12,544 bases of DNA from Verrucomicrobiota bacterium (GTDB lineage: Bacteria > Verrucomicrobiota > Verrucomicrobiia > Verrucomicrobiales > Verrucomicrobiaceae): NCBI GenBank assembly GCA_023428335.1, contig JAEYYS010000018.1, positions 1-12,544 on the forward strand, read 5' to 3'. Of this stretch, positions 1-6,815 are shown one piece after another. The position numbers were made by a program, and so were the translations under genes. Numbering within the stretch: position 1 is the stretch's first letter; every line of letters begins with the position of its first letter. Below the pieces are notes generated by a model. It saw nothing but the letters and a program-made list of their open reading frames with translations. It did not search any database and was not told the DNA's origin.

Positions 1-1086
1 CAGTATGGCCATGACAAGGGTTTCTGGGAGGCCTATGCCGCCTGGCTCGGCCTCTGGCCCAAGGAAATCAACCGCTCGCGCGCCGAGTTCGCCGCCGACG
101 CCAAGGAAACCGCCGTGCGCCTGCCCGGCACCGCCCTGGAGGTGACCGTGCGCCGCAGCGAGGGCGACCAGGCGGAGCTGCTGCCGCTGGCCGGCACCGA
201 CCTGTCCGGCTGGCGCGCGCGCCTGATCACGCCCGACCAGCAAAAGCTCGCCTGGGAACAGGCCAACCCCGGCCTGAGCCTCGACACCCCGCAGCCCTAC
301 GTGGCGCTGATCTACCAGCCCAAGTTCGCCGGCGTGCTGCAGGGCAACCTCGGCGAATCGACCCGCTATTCCGAGCCGGTGTGGACGATGATGCAGCGGC
401 GCTTCCCGATCTCGCTGTTCTACGGCCTCGCCTCGCTGGTCATCACCTACCTCGTCTGCGTGCCGCTCGGCGTGCTCAAGGCCATCAAGCACCGCACGCC
501 GCTCGACACCGCCACCTCGGTCGTCATCTTCTTTGGCTACGCCATCCCCGGCTTCGTGCTCGGCGTCTTCCTCATGGTCTTCCTCGCCGCGCGCCTGCGC
601 TGGTTCCCGCTCGAAGGCTTCGTCAGCCCCGAGTTCGATGAGCTGGGCTTCTTCGCCAAGATTGCCGACCTGCTCCACCATGCGGTGCTGCCACTCACCT
701 GCTACCTCGTCGGCAGCTTCGCCAGCCTGACCCTGCTGGTGAAAAACAACCTGCTCGACCAGCTCGCCAGCGACTACGTGCGCACGGCGGTCGCCAAGGG
801 CCTGCCCTTCCGCCAGGCGGTCGTCCGCCATGCCCTGCGCAACGCCTTCATCCCCGTCGCCGCCACCATGGGCCAGGCCCTGACGGTGCTGGTCGGCGGC
901 AGCTTCCTCATTGAGCGCATCTTCGACATCGATGGCTTCGGCCTCATGGGCTTCAACGCCCTGCTCGAAAAGGATTACCCCATCGTCATGGGCACGGTCG
1001 CCCTCGGCGGCCTGCTGCTCATGCTCGGCAACGTGCTCTCCGACCTCATCACCGCGCGCCTCGATCCGCGCATCCGTTTCCAATGA
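1..1086 (+). CDS. yejB: YejB-type peptide ABC transporter permease (5' end outside window)
   Basis: Inner-membrane permease subunit of a peptide/microcin C-type ABC importer. The frame is open from base 1, so the start and first membrane helix lie upstream. The first ~120 visible residues are a soluble periplasmic stretch ending in a GNLGES motif. They are followed by about five hydrophobic segments and the permease EAA loop (DYVRTAVAKG... ending in RNAFIP, codons near 775-855). The segment FGYAIPGF, the region reading SPEFDELGFFAKIADLLHH and the C-terminal LDPRIRF match what I recall of E. coli YejB, which separates it from generic DppB/OppB. Its TGA overlaps the ATG of the next gene (ATGA at 1083), implying translational coupling with yejE. 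Family assignment is firm; the peptide substrate is not known from sequence. Confidence 0.9.
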   Translation, partial: QYGHDKGFWEAYAAWLGLWPKEINRSRAEFAADAKETAVRLPGTALEVTVRRSEGDQAELLPLAGTDLSGWRARLITPDQQKLAWEQANPGLSLDTPQPYVALIYQPKFAGVLQGNLGESTRYSEPVWTMMQRRFPISLFYGLASLVITYLVCVPLGVLKAIKHRTPLDTATSVVIFFGYAIPGFVLGVFLMVFLAARLRWFPLEGFVSPEFDELGFFAKIADLLHHAVLPLTCYLVGSFASLTLLVKNNLLDQLASDYVRTAVAKGLPFRQAVVRHALRNAFIPVAATMGQALTVLVGGSFLIERIFDIDGFGLMGFNALLEKDYPIVMGTVALGGLLLMLGNVLSDLITARLDPRIRFQ

Positions 1087-2603
1087 ACCGCAAGCTCGCC
1101 CTCGCCGCCCTGCTGCTCGGCGCGCTCGCCATCGTCGGAGAGCTCGCCGGCCTCGACCTGCCCAGCGTCAGTTGGTTCTTCTCGATGGGCCCCGCCTTCG
1201 GCTGGACCGCCTCCGCCCTGCTGCTCGCCGGCGGCGCCGCCGCGCTCGCCTGCCTCCCCGCCGAGATCCGCTGGACACCGGTCACCCTGCAGCGCTTCCG
1301 CCGCTTCCGCAGCATCCGCCGCGGCTGGTGGTCGTTCTGCCTGCTGCTCGGCCTCGCGGGTCTCGCCCTGCTCGACCAGGCCCTGGTCGGCCGCCGCGCC
1401 CTGCTCGTCCGCCACGAGGGCCAAACCTACTTCCCCGCCTTCGTCAAACAGCGCTACCCCGCCAGCACCTTCGGCCAGCCGGGCGAGGGCGAGGCGAACT
1501 ACCGCGAGCTGCAAAAGCGTTTCGCCGCCGACGGCAAGGGCTTCGTGCTCATGCCGCTTGTGCCCTGGGATCCGGTGCTCGATTCCGACACCCAGCAGAG
1601 CCTGACCCTCGAGCAGCGCGACGGCCGCTTCTTCGCCCCCGGCAGCGACGAACCCTTCTCCGGCCGCGCCCGCCGCTTCTACGCCGATGCCCCCGAGGCC
1701 AAGCACAGCGACCTGCGCCTGCGCAAGGGCCTGCCCGACGGCGAGCTGCTCGGCTACGCCAAAAACGGCGCGCTCGCCGTCTCGGCGATGTACCGCGCCG
1801 GCCAGCGCGAGCGCGAACGCTGGACCGGTGAGATGCCGCAGACCGACTGGGAGAAGGCGGCCACCAGCGACCTGCAGGTCGTGCTCTATCCGCCGCTGCC
1901 GCCGCTCTGGCACGCCGGCCACTACCTCGGCACCGACAGCAAGGGCTGGGATGTGCTCGCCCACATCTACGGCGGCTGGCAGGTGAACCTCAAGGCCATC
2001 CTGCTCTACCTCGCCATCACCTACGGCGTCGGCGTCCTGCTCGGCTCGCTCATGGGCTACGCCGGCGGCCTCTTCGACCTGGCCCTGCAGCGCCTCATCG
2101 AGATCCTCGAAAACCTGCCCTTCCTATACCTGATCATGATCGTCGTCAGCATCGTCTCGGTCGCCGAGATGAACCTCGGCATCCTGCTCGGCGTCATCTG
2201 CCTGTTTTCCTGGACCGGCATGACCTACACGATGCGCGCGCTCGCCTACAAGGAGAAGGAGCGCGACTACGTCGCCGCCGCCCGCCTGCAGGGTGCCGGC
2301 ACCTTCCGCATCCTCACCCGCTACCTGCTGCCGAACATGCTCGCCACCCTGGTCACCTACGTGCCCTTCAGCGTCGCCGGCATCATCGCCTCGCTCACCG
2401 CCCTCGCCTTTGTCGGCTTCGGCCTGCCGGAAACCTATGCGCAGTGGGGCTGGCTGTTCGACGACGGCATGAACCACCTCAACGCGCTGTGGATCTCGGT
2501 GTCGATGTTCACCGTCATGGTCGGCATCCTCCTGCTCGTCACCTTCGTCGGCGAGGCCCTGCGCGAGGCCTTCGACCCGAAAAAATTCAGCACCTACCAA
2601 TGA
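1083..2603 (+). CDS. yejE: YejE-type peptide ABC transporter permease with MORN-like periplasmic insert
   Basis: Second permease subunit, partner of YejB; 506 residues, longer than the ~340 usual for YejE. Three hydrophobic segments occur in the first ~100 residues. The third, beginning RRGWWSF, resembles the start of E. coli YejE. A ~200-residue periplasmic region follows, including the YejE-like RRALLVRHEGQTYFP and a GTDSKGWDVLAHIYGG motif, then the transport domain from ~300. The EAA loop is at ~395-425 (RDYVAAARLQG, YLLPN) and the end is FVGEALREAFDPKK, characteristic of YejE. Residues ~190-247 contain an extra piece with MORN/YwqK-like repeats (GELLGYAKNGAL, AMYRAGQRERERW). The start overlaps the yejB stop and the stop overlaps the next start (ATGA at 2600). 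No Shine-Dalgarno is visible, so translation probably depends on coupling. Confidence 0.92.
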   Translation: MNRKLALAALLLGALAIVGELAGLDLPSVSWFFSMGPAFGWTASALLLAGGAAALACLPAEIRWTPVTLQRFRRFRSIRRGWWSFCLLLGLAGLALLDQALVGRRALLVRHEGQTYFPAFVKQRYPASTFGQPGEGEANYRELQKRFAADGKGFVLMPLVPWDPVLDSDTQQSLTLEQRDGRFFAPGSDEPFSGRARRFYADAPEAKHSDLRLRKGLPDGELLGYAKNGALAVSAMYRAGQRERERWTGEMPQTDWEKAATSDLQVVLYPPLPPLWHAGHYLGTDSKGWDVLAHIYGGWQVNLKAILLYLAITYGVGVLLGSLMGYAGGLFDLALQRLIEILENLPFLYLIMIVVSIVSVAEMNLGILLGVICLFSWTGMTYTMRALAYKEKERDYVAAARLQGAGTFRILTRYLLPNMLATLVTYVPFSVAGIIASLTALAFVGFGLPETYAQWGWLFDDGMNHLNALWISVSMFTVMVGILLLVTFVGEALREAFDPKKFSTYQ

Positions 2604-4666
2604 GCGCCGCCCCTCCAGCCCCGCGTCCCGCCGGCCGGCTCGCCCTGCTGGGCGCGGTCCTGCTCGCCCTGCCGCTGGCCGCCGCCTTCCCGCCCTACGA
2701 CGGCACGACCGAGCGCGACGCCTTCTGGGACTTCTACAACCGCAAGGTCCTCACCCAACTGCAGACGCAGGCCGCGGAACTGCCGGAGCAGATCGCCAAA
2801 GCCACCAACCCGGAAGAAAAGGCCGCGCTCGAGGCGGAGCTCGCCAAAACCCGCGCGCGCCTGCAGCAGCCGGAATTTTTCACCTTCGCCACCGCCGCCG
2901 ACGTACCGGCCGATCTCGCCTGGGAAAACGGTCTCGATGAACCGGAGATCGGCGATCCGCAGGCCAAGAAGGGCGGCACGATGCGCCAGTACATCCTGTC
3001 GTTCCCGCCCACCCTGCGCATCCTCGGCGAAAACGCCAACAGCTCCTTCCGCGGCTATCACTACGACGACGTCGAGATGAGCCTGATCGGCCTGCATCCC
3101 GACACCGGCAAGATGATCCCCGGCATCGCCCGCGAATGGGCCGTGGCGGCCGACAACCGCACGGTCTTCTTCCGCCTCGATCCCGACGCGCGCTGGTCGA
3201 ACGGCGACCCCATTGAGGCCGACGATTTCTTCCAGCAGTTCTACATGCAGCTCTCAGAGTACCCGAAGAACCCCTTCGGCAACGAGTGGTTCGCCAGCCA
3301 GTACACGAACATCACCCGTTACGACGCGCGCACGCTGTCGATCACGCTCGCCGAACCCAAGCTGCTCGCCCCCTACTGGGCCAGCCTGTCGCCGCTCAAC
3401 CGCCGCTTCTACGCCGAGTTCGGCCCCGACTTCGAGCAGCGCTACCAGTGGCGCTGCCGCCCCACCACCGGCGCCTACGAGATCCGCGAGGACGACATCC
3501 ACTTCGGCCGCAGCGTCACCCTCAGTCGCGTCAAGGACTGGTGGGCGCGCGACAAGAAATTCTACCGCCACCGCTACAACGTCGACCGCATCGTCTACCG
3601 CGTCGTGCGCCTGCAGGAGAAGGTACTGGAACTCTTCCGCCAGGGCGAGCTCGACGTCGAGCAGCTCATGATGGGCATCCCGGAATACTGGTACGAAAAG
3701 CTCGAGATCCCCGAGGTGCACAAGGGCTACATCCACAAGGCGAAGTACTACAACGTCTGGCCCGGCTCGCAGGCCGGTCTCTGGCTCAACACCGCGGTGC
3801 CGCCGCTCGACAACCGCGAGCTGCGCCTCGGCCTGTGTTATGCGACGAATTTCCAGAAGGTGATCGACTTCGACCTGCGCGGCGATTTCTCACGCCTCAA
3901 CAGTTTCTCGGAAGGCTACCCGCTGCTCGGCGATCCGCCCATCCAGGCCCGGCCCTACGATCCCGCCAAGGCGCGCGAGCACTTCGCCAAGGCCGGCTAC
4001 ACCCAGGCCGGGCCCGACGGTGTGCTGATCAACGCCAGGGGCGAACGCCTGTCGCTCACCATCACCCATCGCAAGGTCGAGATCGTTCAGAAGGTCATGC
4101 AGCGCCTCAAGGAGGAGGCCCTCAAGTGCGGGCTCGAGTACAAGCTCGAAGGCATCGACAGCACCGCCTACTTCCAGAAGGTCACCCAGAAGAAACACCA
4201 GCTGGCGTCGGTCGCCTTCAGCGTCACCCCCCCCTTCCCCGACCACTACCAGTCCTGGCACTCTAAGGACGCGCGCCAGGAAGACGGCTCGCCCAAGCCG
4301 AACACCAACAACCTCACCTGCTTTGCCGATCCGCGCATGGACCAGTTCTGCGAGGCCGAACGCGCGGCGACAACGATCGAGCAGATGCGCCAGGCCTCCT
4401 GGGGGGCCGACCAGATCATCCATGATGAGGCGGCCTGGATCCCCGGTTACGACCAAAACTACTGGCGTGTCGCCTACTGGCGCTGGGTGCGCTGGCCGGA
4501 GGGCAGCTTCAACGTCGCCGTCAGCGAACTGCCCATGTCCAACCATGTCCACTGGATCGATGAAGCCCTCAAGGAGGAAACCCTGCAGGCCATGAAGGAC
4601 GGCCGCGAGTTCCCCGAGACCGATCTCGTCTTCGATCAGCACCTGACGAAGGGAGGCGAGCCATGA
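2600..4666 (+). CDS. yejA: Extracellular peptide-binding protein, YejA-like (SBP_bac_5 family)
   Basis: Periplasmic solute-binding protein that would deliver peptides to the YejBE permease; 688 residues from this start. I chose ATG 2600 over an upstream in-frame start because it makes the ATGA overlap with yejE and gives a clear signal peptide (hydrophobic residues 14-28, AAA before F30). A charged helical segment at ~40-90 (for example PEEKAALEAELAKTRARLQQ) precedes the binding domain and is not part of the usual fold. The SBP_bac_5 body starts near GTMRQYI, with PGIAREWAVAADNRTVFFRL and WSNGDPIEADDFF, the classic family signature region. TGAYEIREDDIHFGRSVTLSR and the VKDWWARD region resemble YejA as I recall it. 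The YejA subtype is inferred from the permeases and this resemblance. Its stop overlaps the ATPase start (ATGA at 4663). Confidence 0.9.
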   Translation: MSAAPPAPRPAGRLALLGAVLLALPLAAAFPPYDGTTERDAFWDFYNRKVLTQLQTQAAELPEQIAKATNPEEKAALEAELAKTRARLQQPEFFTFATAADVPADLAWENGLDEPEIGDPQAKKGGTMRQYILSFPPTLRILGENANSSFRGYHYDDVEMSLIGLHPDTGKMIPGIAREWAVAADNRTVFFRLDPDARWSNGDPIEADDFFQQFYMQLSEYPKNPFGNEWFASQYTNITRYDARTLSITLAEPKLLAPYWASLSPLNRRFYAEFGPDFEQRYQWRCRPTTGAYEIREDDIHFGRSVTLSRVKDWWARDKKFYRHRYNVDRIVYRVVRLQEKVLELFRQGELDVEQLMMGIPEYWYEKLEIPEVHKGYIHKAKYYNVWPGSQAGLWLNTAVPPLDNRELRLGLCYATNFQKVIDFDLRGDFSRLNSFSEGYPLLGDPPIQARPYDPAKAREHFAKAGYTQAGPDGVLINARGERLSLTITHRKVEIVQKVMQRLKEEALKCGLEYKLEGIDSTAYFQKVTQKKHQLASVAFSVTPPFPDHYQSWHSKDARQEDGSPKPNTNNLTCFADPRMDQFCEAERAATTIEQMRQASWGADQIIHDEAAWIPGYDQNYWRVAYWRWVRWPEGSFNVAVSELPMSNHVHWIDEALKEETLQAMKDGREFPETDLVFDQHLTKGGEP
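4650..4656 (+). promoter_or_regulatory. Strong Shine-Dalgarno for ATPase 1
   Basis: AGGGAGG lies six bases before ATG 4663, inside the end of the binding-protein gene. It is the only strong ribosome binding site I could see in the window; the other starts rely on overlap or have no recognisable site. It supports ATG 4663 as a true, independently initiated start. Confidence 0.75.
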
Positions 4667-6351
4667 GTGAACCCCTGCTCGATGTGCGCGGCCTCGGCGT
4701 CGGTTTCCAAACCGACGACGGCCTGCTCACCGCCGTCGATGACGTCAGCTTCAGCCTCGAACGCGGCCGCACCCTCGGCCTGGTTGGCGAGAGCGGCTGC
4801 GGCAAAAGTGTCACCGCCCGCGCCCTGATGCGCCTGCTTGAGCATCCCTCCGGCCGCGTCCTGCGCGGCGAGGTACGGCTCGACGGGCGCGACCTGCTGC
4901 AGCTGCCCATCGAGGCGATGCGACAGGTGCGCGGGCGCGAGATCGCCATGATTTTCCAGGAACCGATGACCGCCCTCAACCCGGTGCACCGGGTCGGCCG
5001 GCAGATCGTCGAAAACCTGCTCCTGCATGAAACGCTCAGCCCGCAGGCCGCCCTCAGGCGCGCGGTCGAGCTGCTCGACTGGGTCGGCATCCCGGCGCCG
5101 GACCGGCGCATCGACGAGTACCCGCACCAGCTCAGCGGCGGCATGCGCCAGCGCGTCATGATCGCCATGGCGCTGTCCTGCAATCCCAAGGTGCTCATCG
5201 CCGACGAGCCGACCACCGCCCTCGACGTCACCGTGCAGGCGCAGATTCTCGACCTCATCCGCCGCCTGCAGAAGCAGACCGGCATGGCCGTCCTGCTCAT
5301 CACCCACGACCTCGGGGTGGTCGCCGAAACCTGCGATGAGGTCGCCGTCATGTACGCCGGCCGCCTTGTCGAGCGCGCCGAGGTGCACGAGCTGTTTGCC
5401 CATCCCCTGCATGCCTACACCCAGGGCCTGCTGGCCAGCATCCCGCAGCCGGGTGCCACTCCCAAGACACCCCTGCGCACGATTCCCGGCCAGGTGCCCG
5501 GCTTGGCGGCCTTCCCCTCGGGCTGCCGGTTTGCCGAGCGCTCGGGACACACCCACAGCGAACTCCAGACCACCGTCCGACCGCCTTTCGTTGAACTGCG
5601 GCCCTCCCATCTTGTCGAAAACTGTCCCCTGTGCGTTGGCGACAGCGCCGCCCGCACGACCGAACCCACCCGCTTGACCGCCGATGAAAACGCCCCAACA
5701 CCCCGAAGCCGAATTGCGCAAGATTCGTGGCAGGCAGCGCTTGCTGAGCTTGCAGGAAGTCCGAGCCCAGGTGGCCCGCCACAAAGCCGCACGGCTCGCC
5801 GGGCAGAGCGCCTCCGGCAGCTCGAATGCCTCCGCCAGTGGGCCGAGCGCAACGGCCTCCTGATCTCGCCCGACAGCCTGGGGGAACTGCAAGACGAGGC
5901 CTCCGAACATCGCGTCTATTACGATCCGCAGTCCGGCGACGCCGTCAAAACGACCCTGCCTGGGCGCTGTGGCAATGCCTTCCCCGAGGGGGGCTTCGAC
6001 GCCGCCCTGCCCGAGGAGTACTGCCAGCGCTGGCTGGCCTACAACGCGTTCTTCGGCGACGACGTTCTGCTCGCCGGCGTGCTGGCCACCGACGACGGCA
6101 TCTCCCTCGTCATCCGCCAGCGCTGGATCGAAGGCGACCGACCCGACAAGGACCAGATCCATGCCTGGATGGACACCCTCGGCTTCACCCAAGCCCCGAA
6201 CCTTCGCGATTACTACCGCCTGGATGACGCCACCGCCGTGCTCGATGCGCATGAGGACAATTTCATCCTCGCCAGCGGCAACGCCCTCGTGCCCATCGAT
6301 GTGCATGTGCTGCCGCTGGACGCCGACCTGCGACGCGCCCTCTGCCTCTGA
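4663..6351 (+). CDS. Peptide ABC transporter ATPase (OppD/DppD-like), read through into a kinase-like domain
   Basis: Cytoplasmic ATPase powering the importer; 562 residues as written, against ~330 for the family. Residues 1-~325 are a full nucleotide-binding subunit: Walker A GESGCGKS (42-49), Q-loop FQEP, signature LSGGMRQR (157-164), Walker B VLIADEP (177-183), D-loop TTALD and switch His 215. The C-terminal peptide-transporter tail (GCRF, 287) lacks the usual cysteine after it and ends with CPLC (321-324). After ~340 the sequence has no ABC counterpart and becomes a polyvalent-protein-kinase-like domain (~380-560). The junction is suspect: codon use in this frame degrades at ~5695-5795, and another frame holds a plausible kinase N-terminus (see the pseudogene entry). 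The ATPase is certain; whether the fusion protein exists in the cell is doubtful. Confidence 0.85.
   Translation: MSEPLLDVRGLGVGFQTDDGLLTAVDDVSFSLERGRTLGLVGESGCGKSVTARALMRLLEHPSGRVLRGEVRLDGRDLLQLPIEAMRQVRGREIAMIFQEPMTALNPVHRVGRQIVENLLLHETLSPQAALRRAVELLDWVGIPAPDRRIDEYPHQLSGGMRQRVMIAMALSCNPKVLIADEPTTALDVTVQAQILDLIRRLQKQTGMAVLLITHDLGVVAETCDEVAVMYAGRLVERAEVHELFAHPLHAYTQGLLASIPQPGATPKTPLRTIPGQVPGLAAFPSGCRFAERSGHTHSELQTTVRPPFVELRPSHLVENCPLCVGDSAARTTEPTRLTADENAPTPRSRIAQDSWQAALAELAGSPSPGGPPQSRTARRAERLRQLECLRQWAERNGLLISPDSLGELQDEASEHRVYYDPQSGDAVKTTLPGRCGNAFPEGGFDAALPEEYCQRWLAYNAFFGDDVLLAGVLATDDGISLVIRQRWIEGDRPDKDQIHAWMDTLGFTQAPNLRDYYRLDDATAVLDAHEDNFILASGNALVPIDVHVLPLDADLRRALCL
5684..6351 (+). pseudogene. 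Polyvalent-protein-kinase-like gene, apparently frameshifted and joined to the ATPase ORF
   Basis: ATG 5684 opens a 59-codon frame ending at TGA 5861, beginning MKTPQHPEAELRKIRG and continuing with SLQEVRAQVARHKAARLAG. From about 5800 the kinase-like sequence continues in the other frame (RAERLRQLECLRQWAERNG), which is the ATPase frame. Joining the two needs one missing base near 5795-5810. The later part has kinase-like landmarks: a beta-strand lysine in GDAVKTT (codon 5947), DAHEDNF (6244-6264) resembling a catalytic/metal loop, and a final PIDV (Asp codon 6298). I recognise this arrangement as the kinase-like family found in polyvalent proteins and common in Verrucomicrobia; the role is unknown to me. 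The alternatives are a real fusion with a coincidental open frame, or a base error in the sequence. Confidence 0.55.
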
Positions 6352-6366
6352 CCGTCCTGACCGCGC

Positions 6367-6394
6367 TTGAAGTTCCCTCCCCAAACCGTAGTTT
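6367..6394 (+). promoter_or_regulatory. Possible promoter for hicBA (weak)
   Basis: TTGAAG (6367-6372) and TAGTTT (6389-6394) are spaced by 16 bases in the AT-richer gap before hicB. They match the -35/-10 consensus at 4/6 and 3/6 positions. The -10 ends five bases before ATG 6400, so transcription would give a nearly leaderless mRNA. This fits the absence of a Shine-Dalgarno and the need of a toxin-antitoxin pair for its own promoter, but it is a weak match. Confidence 0.25.
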
Positions 6395-6399
6395 CCCCC

Positions 6400-6609
6400 A
6401 TGATCATCCAAGCTGTCATCCATCAGGCCGACGAAGGCGGCTACTGGGCGGAAGTGCCCTCGCTTCCCGGCTGTTTCACCCAGGCGGAAACGCTCGAGGA
6501 AATCCGCAGCAATCTTTTGGAGGCCATTCAAGGCTGGACGGAGGCCGCCGAGGAACGCGCCCGCCGTCAACTCGATGCCCAGTCCTCCATCCTCGCGCTG
6601 GCAGTATGA
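6400..6609 (+). CDS. hicB: HicB-family antitoxin (short form)
   Basis: Antitoxin that would bind and neutralise HicA; 69 residues. It shows the HicB core fold signature: GGYWAEVPSLPGCFTQAETL followed by the helix EEIRSNLLEAIQGW. ATG 6400 was chosen because MIIQAVIHQ is the normal first strand; an in-frame TTG at 6367 would add residues unlike the family and overlaps the putative promoter. It is short: after the core helix only a charged tail remains and no ribbon-helix-helix or HTH DNA-binding domain is visible, so autorepression by HicB alone is not obvious. Its stop overlaps the hicA start (ATGA at 6606). The antitoxin-first order is common for HicBA, although hicA-first also occurs. Its position between two genes of one transporter indicates insertion. 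Confidence 0.88.
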   Translation: MIIQAVIHQADEGGYWAEVPSLPGCFTQAETLEEIRSNLLEAIQGWTEAAEERARRQLDAQSSILALAV

Positions 6610-6812
6610 AACAAGTCAGCGGCAAAGCCTTCCTCAAAGCCGCACAGGCCAAGGGTTGGCAGTTGGACCGCATCAAGGGCAGCCACCACATACTCGTCAA
6701 GGAGGGCGTCGATGGCATCCTCACTCTTCCCATCCACGGCAATCAACCTCTGAAAATCGGCCTCTTGAAAGCCCTGATGAAACAAGCCGGGCTGACGGAA
6801 CACGACCTCTGA
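6606..6812 (+). CDS. hicA: HicA-family mRNA interferase toxin
   Basis: Ribosome-independent mRNA endonuclease of the HicA family (dsRBD-like fold); 68 residues, a normal length. The family hallmarks are present: the N-terminal helix with VSGKAFLKAAQAKGW, then RIKGSHHILV containing the catalytic His (H27) in the GSH motif, then LTLPIHGNQPLKIGLLKALMKQAGL. All key positions appear intact, so the toxin is predicted active. It is translationally coupled to hicB by ATGA. The ATG of the downstream ATPase lies three bases after its stop, so hicBA and ATPase 2 are probably on one transcript and toxin-locus transcription may feed the transporter gene. Confidence 0.92.
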   Translation: MKQVSGKAFLKAAQAKGWQLDRIKGSHHILVKEGVDGILTLPIHGNQPLKIGLLKALMKQAGLTEHDL

Positions 6813-6815
6813 CCG

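Noticed and set aside
2444..4666. Longer version of the binding protein starting at 2444
   Set aside because: The upstream extension overlaps the conserved end of yejE by 160 bases and would bury the signal peptide; ATG 2600 gives the standard ATGA junction.
5671..6370. CGCTTGA at both ends of the kinase-like ORF as target-site duplication
   Set aside because: Seven bases matching by chance in GC-rich DNA; no terminal inverted repeats or transposase accompany it.
4636..6570. 644-codon open frame on the - strand
   Set aside because: Antisense shadow of ATPase 1, the kinase-like ORF and hicB; low-complexity Gly/Ala/Val/Glu/Asp composition typical of antisense frames in high-GC DNA.
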